Shown: one piece after another, positions 32,341 through 37,896 of the stretch
How positions within the stretch are numbered: the first letter of the stretch is position 1
How the letters are laid out: each line of letters starts with the position of its first letter
Assembly: GCA_024228555.1 (NCBI GenBank)
Contig: JAAETI010000423.1
Location: forward strand, 1 to 37,896
Length of the DNA: 37,896 nucleotides
From: a bacterium
GTDB taxonomy: Bacteria > Actinomycetota > Acidimicrobiia > Spongiisociales > UBA5794
Reading direction: 5' to 3'
Position numbers and translations under genes: made by a program
Notes under the pieces: generated by a model
Database searches by the model: none
Told to the model about the DNA's origin: nothing
Seen by the model: only the letters and a program-made list of their open reading frames with translations

Positions 32341-33753
32341 TCATTCGCAATCCCCGTAGGTCACGCCTTCACCGTCGCCACCGGCGATATCGGCCGGCAG
32401 CACCGGTGTCCCGTCGGTGAAGAAGTTGCACGCAAAGTGGTGCGGGCCGGGAGAGTTCAACAGAGCCGCCCGGTTCACTCCCGCCTCGATCGTGTTGTTG
32501 ACGACAGTGAGCTCAGCGAGGTTGTAAGCACGCAGCGTGTACCAACCGTGAGCGGAGATGTAGTTACCGATGACGTCAATATGCATCTCGGAGTTGTTGG
32601 TCGCAAAGATGAGGTCGGTCACACCAATACCGTCGGGGATCTCATCGAAGTAGTTGTACGAGATCTCAAAGTCACCTGTCGTGACCTCAAACTCCCCAAG
32701 CTGGAAACCATCGAGGTGCGTACTGCTATCACCAAGGGGGTCGCGCCGGTAGTTGCGGGTGAAGGTGAACCCATCGAGCTCACCATCAGCAAAAACCGTG
32801 TCATCTCCACCCACCAACTCATTGTCGGCGATGATCAGGTTGGTGATGTCGTTGACCTTGAAGAGCTTGGTGTCGCGCAACCCGTTGATTTGGGAATGGT
32901 GGACATTGAGCCCGGTACGCACGATGCTCTCGTCGGCCTTGATCGGGTAGTAGCCGCCGCAGTTGATGACCACATTCCGGATGGTGACATTGTCTGCCTC
33001 GATCGTCACACAACCGTCAACAATCACGTTCTCCAGCAACGCCCCCTCCTCGGTCAGCTTCTGGCTTCCGACATGAGTCGTCGGTGCAGGGGCGATCACA
33101 CCCACTCCAATGGTGATACCGACATCATCAGGCGTCACATACTCGCTGGGGAGCGGTGGGGGCGACAACGGAGTGAGGCCGAGCGCCCGCACCAGGAACG
33201 ATGCCATTTGCGCCCGCGTCACCGGGTCGTCCGGGCAGAATCGGCTATTCGTCGGCGGGTTACAGCCGACGGTCACCCCTTGTTCGGCGAGTGCGTTGAT
33301 GTCTGGTTGGTGTACCGAACCGGAGTCGTCATCGAACCAATCTGTCGGTGACGGGGCAAAATCAAACGACCGAACCAACATCGTTGCCATCTCGGCGCGG
33401 GTAATCGACCGGATCGGACAGAACTGCGTGTTCGCCGGTGGATTGCACCCAAGCGTGATCCCTGCAGCAGCGACAGCATTGATATCGGCCTCGAAAACGA
33501 TGCCATCGTCATCGTCAAAGAAATCACGAGTGATGGCTGGAAGACTCAACGCCCGGCTGAGGAATGCGGCCATTTCGCCGCGGGTCACCGAGGAGTTCGG
33601 GCAGAACTCGTCGTTGGTCGGCGGGTTGCAGCCCCTGGTTATTCCCTCCGCCGCGATTGCCTCGATATCGGCCTCATGTACCGAACCGTCGTCATCGGTG
33701 AAGGTGCCGCCCGGCAACAGAGCAAGCAGGAGCGAAAGTGCGGTGAGGAGCAT
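32341..33753 (-). CDS. SLH-anchored right-handed beta-helix surface protein
   Basis: A short hydrophobic start (MLLTALSLLLALLPGG) acts as a signal. Three N-terminal SLH repeats follow (about 17-70, 73-127 and 131-187), each with GCNPP...FCP and VTRxxMAxFLxRAL-type ends. After a short Pro-rich linker, residues about 205-460 form a right-handed parallel beta-helix with pectate-lyase-like stacked motifs (VTIEADNVTIRNVVINCG, LNVHHSQINGLRDTKLFKV, ITNLIIADNELVGG, LTVVNNTIEAG). Such domains usually bind or cleave polysaccharides, but no catalytic set is obvious. The protein is predicted to be cell-wall anchored like the one at 25496-28318, with the SLH units at the opposite end. No strong ribosome binding site is seen at 33753. 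Confidence 0.82.
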   Translation of the reverse strand: MLLTALSLLLALLPGGTFTDDDGSVHEADIEAIAAEGITRGCNPPTNDEFCPNSSVTRGEMAAFLSRALSLPAITRDFFDDDDGIVFEADINAVAAAGITLGCNPPANTQFCPIRSITRAEMATMLVRSFDFAPSPTDWFDDDSGSVHQPDINALAEQGVTVGCNPPTNSRFCPDDPVTRAQMASFLVRALGLTPLSPPPLPSEYVTPDDVGITIGVGVIAPAPTTHVGSQKLTEEGALLENVIVDGCVTIEADNVTIRNVVINCGGYYPIKADESIVRTGLNVHHSQINGLRDTKLFKVNDITNLIIADNELVGGDDTVFADGELDGFTFTRNYRRDPLGDSSTHLDGFQLGEFEVTTGDFEISYNYFDEIPDGIGVTDLIFATNNSEMHIDVIGNYISAHGWYTLRAYNLAELTVVNNTIEAGVNRAALLNSPGPHHFACNFFTDGTPVLPADIAGGDGEGVTYGDCE

Positions 33754-33886
33754 GGGCCCAGCCTAGGAAAACTCGGGAGACAAACCGCTCATCCGCAATC
33801 ATTAACTCATTCGAAACAGCTGTGGAAACTGGAAACACCCGAGCGCCAGGACGTGTTTACTAGAGGCACAACCAATTGGAGTACCA

Positions 33887-34276
33887 ATGGATTTTGACAG
33901 AAGTGACCTCAAGCAGCGGCTCTCCCCTCTGCAGTACAGAGTGACCCAAGAGGCCGGCACCGAGCAGGCGTTCACCGGTGATTATTGGGATACCAAGGAC
34001 CCGGGGACCTACCGCTGCGTGGTCTGCGACGCTGAGCTCTTCTCAAGTGAAACGAAGTACGACTCCGGTTCAGGTTGGCCAAGCTTCTACAAAGCGCTTG
34101 ATGACAACGCCGTCAATCGTATCGAGGATCGCAGTCTCGGCATGGTTCGCATCGAGGTGACCTGTGCCAACTGTGACGCCCACCTGGGTCACATCTTCCC
34201 CGACGGACCGCAGCCAACGGGTGAGCGATATTGTATGAACTCAGCATCAATGAAGCTGGATCGCAAGACCGACTGA
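33887..34276 (+). CDS. msrB: Peptide methionine-(R)-S-oxide reductase MsrB
   Basis: This 129-residue enzyme reduces methionine-R-sulfoxide in proteins. The zinc-binding pairs are C44/C47 (CVVC) and C93/C96 (CANC), the GSGWPSF motif is at 61-67, and the catalytic cysteine is C116 in RYCMNSASM. The length and motif order are those of the cytosolic single-domain form. GGAG lies six bases before the ATG. The Rrf2 regulator follows after 31 bases on the same strand, and the oxidase genes come next, so this repair enzyme sits in a redox-stress cluster. Confidence 0.95.
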   Translation: MDFDRSDLKQRLSPLQYRVTQEAGTEQAFTGDYWDTKDPGTYRCVVCDAELFSSETKYDSGSGWPSFYKALDDNAVNRIEDRSLGMVRIEVTCANCDAHLGHIFPDGPQPTGERYCMNSASMKLDRKTD

Positions 34277-34307
34277 AGCCAAAGGGGAAGGCTCTACCCT
34301 TCTCCAA

Positions 34308-34697
34308 GTGAGACTTGAACTAGCAAGAAAGACCGATCTCGCGATAAGGGCCATGCGTGCCCTTGGCGCGGCAGGGGACCGCATTCCCGGCCACCAGCTT
34401 GCCGAGATCATCGGCGCCACAGCCCCGTTTGTTTCCCAAGTGGTCCACCCACTGGTGCAGCGGGGCTGGCTCGATTCCAAACCGGGCCCCTCGGGCGGGT
34501 ACGGCCTCGCCGTCGACCCCCAAACCATCACAATCCTTGATGTCATCGAGCTTATCGAAGGCCCAATCGACAACGGTGTGTGCGTCCTGGTTGGCGGCCC
34601 GTGTGGTGAAGATCGCTGCTCGGTGCATGAGGCTTGGACCGACGGTCGCACGGAACTTCGGGCTGCATTCGCCAAGGTGAGCGTCGTCCAGGAGTGA
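34308..34697 (+). CDS. Rrf2-family regulator with Fe-S cysteines (NsrR-like)
   Basis: This 129-residue winged-helix protein contains LAIRAMRALGAAGDRIPGHQ, then LAEIIGATAPFVSQVVHPLV for the helix-turn-helix and SGGYGL for the wing. Three cysteines, C92, C99 and C104 (spacing x6 and x4), lie where Rrf2 members such as NsrR and IscR bind an Fe-S cluster. In NsrR this cluster senses NO. The position between msrB and an NO-reductase-like oxidase supports NO or redox sensing, but the ligand is inferred. GTG at 34308 is the only start keeping the family N-terminus. Confidence 0.85.
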   Translation: MRLELARKTDLAIRAMRALGAAGDRIPGHQLAEIIGATAPFVSQVVHPLVQRGWLDSKPGPSGGYGLAVDPQTITILDVIELIEGPIDNGVCVLVGGPCGEDRCSVHEAWTDGRTELRAAFAKVSVVQE

Positions 34698-34740
34698 TCT
34701 GATCCCACCGGTTTCTCTCATCTTTGAAAGACCCGCCTAA

Positions 34741-34771
34741 ACCTCTAGTCTTTCACTGTAGATATAGAGGT
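34741..34771. promoter_or_regulatory. Inverted repeat upstream of the oxidase operon
   Basis: ACCTCTA (34741-34747) and TAGAGGT (34765-34771) are exact inverted repeats with a 17-base AT-rich spacer. The dyad lies between the Rrf2 stop and the subunit II start and is a candidate site for the adjacent Rrf2 regulator. It could also contain the operon promoter. Confidence 0.5.
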
Positions 34772-34851
34772 CCGGTGAGTTTGGCGGTTGAAGCCTGCCA
34801 CACAATCTGGGCCACTTGCACGTCACTCTGAAGGGAGCATTAGTACCTGCA

Positions 34852-35433
34852 ATGGTCGATTCCACAACCGTTCTGTGGGGCCAAACCATCGTGTACTCGC
34901 TGTATGTCGTCGCCATCCTGGTTGTTATGGGTGTCTTCACGTACAACATCACGAGGGACGGCAAGCCCCCCACTGTGAAGGACAAGCTCTTCTATACGTT
35001 TGCCGGGTTCTTGGTGGTCCTCGGTATGTCGCTACACGTGGTGACGTACAACACGATCCCCTGGGTCCCGACCGATGTTCATCGTGGCGATATCGAGGCC
35101 GACAAGGAGTTTGCGATCAACGTTGCCGATCACGAGTTCCAGCTGCCCGAAGCTCGTTTGATGATCGACTGCGAAGACACCGTGCTCTTCAACGTCACCT
35201 CATCCGACCTCACCTATGGGTTCGGGCTCTTCCGCCAGGACAATTCGATGGTGTTCCAGATGCAGGTCGGCCCCGGCCGTGACAACGAGATCATTTGGGA
35301 GTTCCACAAAAACGGTGTCTACTCGATCCGTTCTACCGAGTACTCCGGTCCCCTCGGCTATCAGATGATCGTCAAGGACGCCGTTGAGGTTTCGGGCTGC
35401 GACGTAGCTGCAGGCGAAGGAGGTGCCAAGTGA
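34852..35433 (+). CDS. Heme-copper oxidase subunit II-like, CuA site lost
   Basis: From the ATG at 34852 this is a 193-residue protein with two membrane helices (about 11-32 and 46-66) and a cupredoxin domain, the normal plan of subunit II. The CuA loop, canonically C-x3-C-x3-H-x2-M, reads STEYSGPLGYQM at 161-172. Both cysteines are Ser (S161, S165), the His is Gly (G169), and only the Met (M172) and the E163/G166 framework remain. The upstream CuA His falls on Y122 (SSDLTYGF). The protein therefore should not bind CuA or take electrons from cytochrome c in the usual way; quinol or another donor is possible. AAGGGAG lies upstream at long spacing. Its stop overlaps the subunit I start. Confidence 0.8.
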   Translation: MVDSTTVLWGQTIVYSLYVVAILVVMGVFTYNITRDGKPPTVKDKLFYTFAGFLVVLGMSLHVVTYNTIPWVPTDVHRGDIEADKEFAINVADHEFQLPEARLMIDCEDTVLFNVTSSDLTYGFGLFRQDNSMVFQMQVGPGRDNEIIWEFHKNGVYSIRSTEYSGPLGYQMIVKDAVEVSGCDVAAGEGGAK

Positions 35434-37079
35434 CCTTCAAGGACACTCTTATCGACGGCAACGAAAGCGCCTTCGATCACAAGACGATGACACCGATGCA
35501 GAAGCTGACCTTGCGCTTTGTCATCATCGGCATCGTCTACTACGCATTTGCTGCCATCGAAGGCATGCTCATGCGTATCTATCAGGTGGACCCTGTGCCG
35601 TTCATCGAGGACGGAGTCATCCCGCTAGCTGGGATCGATCAGTACTTCGGGATCCTCACCGCACATCCGCTGGTCGGGATCTTCGGATCCACCTACTTGC
35701 TGGTGTTCGGTGCGTTCCTGTTCCTGGTGCCCTTCCTGATGAAGAAGCCGCTGTGGAGCTTCAAGGCAGCCAACTGGACCTTGTGGACGATCGCCGGCGG
35801 AACCTTCATCTTCTGGGCTGATGGTTTCCTGAGCCACTACGCCCCGCTGTACACGTTGTACTGGCCGCTCCCGGCGGACTTTGATCAGTTCCATCCACTC
35901 AGTGGTGCGATCTTCATCACCGGTATTGCGCTGGTGATGGTTGGTACTGCTCTGTTTGTGGTCAACATCTTCAAGACGATCACCTATACACCTGAGGGCT
36001 TCGAAAAGGTCGACGGCAAGGCCTACTTGAAGTCGGCGCTCGGCGTGACCGGCTTCAAGAACCTGTGGAAGGATCGCAAGCGGCAGAAGGAACACCTGGT
36101 CGATCTGCCGGTGGCGGCGATCGCCCGCGGCACCGTCGACACGGCGCTCAATGCAGGCATCATCCTGTTCACCGGTGTGCTGATCCTCGTCTACATGGTT
36201 GCCGAGCTGTTCGGGACTTCGCTGGAAACGACGACAGTCGATGCCTTGTTGTACAAGAACTGGTTCTGGTGGGGTCTTGATCTCATTGCCGACGGTCTTG
36301 TCCTGATCTTTGTTGCCGGTACCTGGTACCTGATGGCAAGCCTGATCACGGGCAAGCGGGTCTACATGCAGAACATCGCCCGTGCCGCGCTGCTCGTCGA
36401 GCTCGTGGTGTCGTGGACGGTGTGGTCGCACCATCTGCTCTCGGATCAGGGTCAGCCGGCGATCCTCAAGATCGTCTCCGGCGAACTCGTCACCGCATTC
36501 GAGTTGATCACCCAGGGTCTGGCGTTCTTCATCACGCTGGCGACGTTGTGGAGCGCTCGCCCGTTGAAGCTGACGAACGAGCTGAAGTTCCTGCTTGGTG
36601 GTCTGCTCGGGTTCGCCCTTGCGGTCCCGGCCGGGATTCTGCAGGCCGATATCGGCCTCAACCGAGTGCTGCACAACACACAATGGGTTGTTGGCCCGCA
36701 TGTGCATGTGGCGATCCTGGTTGGTCTCACCATGACCTTGTACTCAGCGATCTACTACCTGCTGCCGGTGCTCACCAACGGTGCGAAGTTGTACAGCCAG
36801 AAGCTGGCCAACTTCCACTTCTGGGCGCACTTGGTCGGTGGTATCGGGATGGGTGCCTTCATGGGCATGGCCGGCCTCCAAGGCATGCTGCGCAGGACGC
36901 TGTATTTCGAAGGCGAGTACTTCATCTACATGTTCCTCGCCGCACTGAGCGGGGCGCTGCTCATCGCAGCGCTGCTGGCATTCCTCTACAACATCGTCAT
37001 GACTGTCGGCCTCAAGGGTGCCCTCGGCATCTTCCAGAAGTCAGACGGCGACGTAAGGGAACTCCTCCCCGTCGAGTAA
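35430..37079 (+). CDS. Heme-copper oxidase superfamily catalytic subunit with NOR-like, Asp-substituted active site
   Basis: This 549-residue protein has about 12 membrane helices. Low-spin heme ligands are H79 (TAHPLVGIFG) and H426, and the high-spin heme ligand is H424 (HNTQWVVGPHVH). Two active-site metal ligands are H334/H335 (WSHHLLSDQ). In helix VI, where oxidases have HPEVY and cNOR has H-x3-E, it reads GLDLIADG with D284 and D288. The spacings (50 residues from D284 to H334, 90 from H334 to H424) match cNOR (51 and 89). The cross-linked Tyr of oxidases and the K-channel lysine are absent. This points to NO reduction or another non-O2 reaction in a family with an Asp ligand. GTG at 35430 overlaps the subunit II stop as GTGA. 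Confidence 0.85.
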   Translation: MTFKDTLIDGNESAFDHKTMTPMQKLTLRFVIIGIVYYAFAAIEGMLMRIYQVDPVPFIEDGVIPLAGIDQYFGILTAHPLVGIFGSTYLLVFGAFLFLVPFLMKKPLWSFKAANWTLWTIAGGTFIFWADGFLSHYAPLYTLYWPLPADFDQFHPLSGAIFITGIALVMVGTALFVVNIFKTITYTPEGFEKVDGKAYLKSALGVTGFKNLWKDRKRQKEHLVDLPVAAIARGTVDTALNAGIILFTGVLILVYMVAELFGTSLETTTVDALLYKNWFWWGLDLIADGLVLIFVAGTWYLMASLITGKRVYMQNIARAALLVELVVSWTVWSHHLLSDQGQPAILKIVSGELVTAFELITQGLAFFITLATLWSARPLKLTNELKFLLGGLLGFALAVPAGILQADIGLNRVLHNTQWVVGPHVHVAILVGLTMTLYSAIYYLLPVLTNGAKLYSQKLANFHFWAHLVGGIGMGAFMGMAGLQGMLRRTLYFEGEYFIYMFLAALSGALLIAALLAFLYNIVMTVGLKGALGIFQKSDGDVRELLPVE

Positions 37080-37098
37080 CCAACTGACGTGACTGAGT

Positions 37099-37126
37099 GG
37101 GCTCCCTTGCCCCCGCAAGGGAGCCC
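37099..37126 (+). terminator. Terminator of the oxidase operon
   Basis: GGGCTCCCTTGC (37099-37110) pairs perfectly with GCAAGGGAGCCC (37115-37126) around a CCCC loop, 20 bases after the catalytic subunit stop. No T-run follows, which is common in high-GC actinobacteria. Confidence 0.75.
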
Positions 37127-37160
37127 CTGCGCGTTCCTCGAACGGAAGTAGATCACGTCT

Positions 37161-37556
37161 TCACCCCCCTCGAACGACCTTCGGTCGTCCGATCCCCCCA
37201 TCAAGGGGGGATTGCAGCGCAAGCAGCCCTCCCCTGGTGGGAGGGCGGGACTGGGAGTGAGCGGAGCGACCGACCAGACCGGGAGGGGGAAGAACCGCAC
37301 TCGTCACAGAAGGTGCTCACACCCTCACCCCCCTTCGTTCGGGCTCCAAGCAGCCCTCCCCTGGTGGGAGGGCGGGGCTGGGAGTGAGCGGAGCGACCGA
37401 CCAGACCGGGAGGGGGAAGAACCGCACTCGTCACAGAAGGTGCTTACACCCTCACCCCCCTCGAACGACCTTCGGTCGTCCGATCCCCCCATCAAGGGGG
37501 GATTGCAGCGCAAGCAGCCCGACACTGGTGGGAGGGACCGATCCGGGAGGGGGAAG
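37161..37556. repeat. Repeat array B: mosaic hairpin repeats
   Basis: A 69-bp unit occurs identically at 37161-37229 and 37452-37520. A 114-bp unit occurs at 37220-37333 and 37347-37460 with two mismatches. The hairpins inside are ACGACC-TTC-GGTCGT, ATCCCCCC/GGGGGGAT and GCCCTCCC-loop-GGGAGGGC. The same modules in the same order form array A near the DUF559 gene. There is no nuclease gene here, and short frames across the array are translations of repeats. Confidence 0.85.
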
Positions 37557-37595
37557 ACGTAAACGTGTCCTCCCCCGCTCCCTACCCTTCTCGGC

Positions 37596-37896
37596 ATGAC
37601 CAATACTGTCGATGATGACATTCGGGAGGAGATCAAGGGGCTCTTTGTTGGCGATCGCACCTTGGGCGACTCGTTTGCACCACCGTTGTTGTTTGTGGCG
37701 GTCAACGCACTGTGGAGTCTTGGCCCGGCCGCGGCCGTGGCGATCGCGGCTGGCACCGCGGTGGCGCTGTGGAGGATCCGCAAGGGACAGCAGATCATCT
37801 ATGCGATTGCCGGCATCATCGGCGTTGCCTTTGCCGCGTTCCTTGCGGTGCGCTCCGGTCGCGCCGAAACGTACTTCCTTCCCGGGATCGTTTCCG
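37596..37896 (+). CDS. DUF3159 family membrane protein, N-terminal part
   Basis: The frame opens at ATG 37596 and runs off the window after 100 residues. It reads MTNTVDDDIREEIKGLFVGD, then hydrophobic helices (SFAPPLLFVAVNALWSLGP, AAAVAIAAGTAVALWRI, IYAIAGIIGVAFAAFLA) and RSGRAETYFLPGIVS. This matches the actinobacterial DUF3159 family of multi-pass membrane proteins of unknown function. It starts about 40 bases after repeat array B. Confidence 0.72.
   Translation, partial: MTNTVDDDIREEIKGLFVGDRTLGDSFAPPLLFVAVNALWSLGPAAAVAIAAGTAVALWRIRKGQQIIYAIAGIIGVAFAAFLAVRSGRAETYFLPGIVS

Noticed and set aside
35625-36707. 360-codon minus-strand frame opposite the oxidase subunit
   Set aside because: It is a shadow frame of a gene with clear heme-ligand motifs; its composition is rich in Q, R and E with no domain.
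37161-37556. Overlapping proline/glycine-rich frames on both strands in array B
   Set aside because: They only translate the hairpin repeats, and the same peptide fragments appear in every frame copy.

Overview
The window looks like a chromosomal segment of a high-GC actinobacterium, most likely a member of the Acidimicrobiia. This is inference from several signs: Thr-rich linkers in secreted proteins, S-layer-homology (SLH) repeats carrying a cysteine pair, a DUF3159 protein, a small actinobacterial protein usually mislabelled CpaE, an MmpL transporter and TetR regulators. No marker gene fixes the taxon.

Region 1 (1-12.2 kb) is accessory DNA stacked against a tRNA-Arg(ACG) gene (12147-12220, minus). 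The 3' part of this tRNA is repeated at 1803-1845 and 10511-10559, as expected for attachment sites of tRNA-targeting integrative elements. The cargo is the start of an IS256-type transposase at the left edge, two Fic proteins each placed just left of an att copy, and a central envelope module. That module holds a PspC protein, a kinase-flippase fusion, two convergent TetR regulators sharing the same operator layout, an MmpL/RND transporter and an ion channel with a duplicated half-sensor. No integrase gene lies in the window.

Region 2 (12.2-21.7 kb) encodes envelope and secreted proteins: a small membrane protein, a lipoprotein glycoside hydrolase with a discoidin domain, and a tightly overlapping four-gene minus-strand operon. 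The operon encodes an Ig-like secreted protein, a large lipoprotein, a HExxH metallopeptidase lipoprotein and a beta-propeller lipoprotein. After an apparently empty gap come an ArsP-type permease and an ArsR regulator (22.3-23.7 kb).

Region 3 (23.8-33.8 kb) holds two DUF885 paralogues around a propeller-cadherin-SLH surface protein, a membrane-anchored AlbA_2 protein, a DUF559 nuclease embedded in hairpin-rich repeats, tRNA-Ser(GCT), and an SLH/beta-helix surface protein.

Region 4 (33.9-37.9 kb) is a redox/NO-like locus: msrB, an Rrf2 regulator with three cysteines, and a two-gene heme-copper oxidase. In that oxidase subunit II has lost its CuA ligands, and the catalytic subunit carries Asp-x3-Asp where NO reductases have His-x3-Glu. 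This is the strongest candidate for an unusual enzyme system here. A second array of the DUF559-type repeats and the start of a DUF3159 membrane protein close the window.
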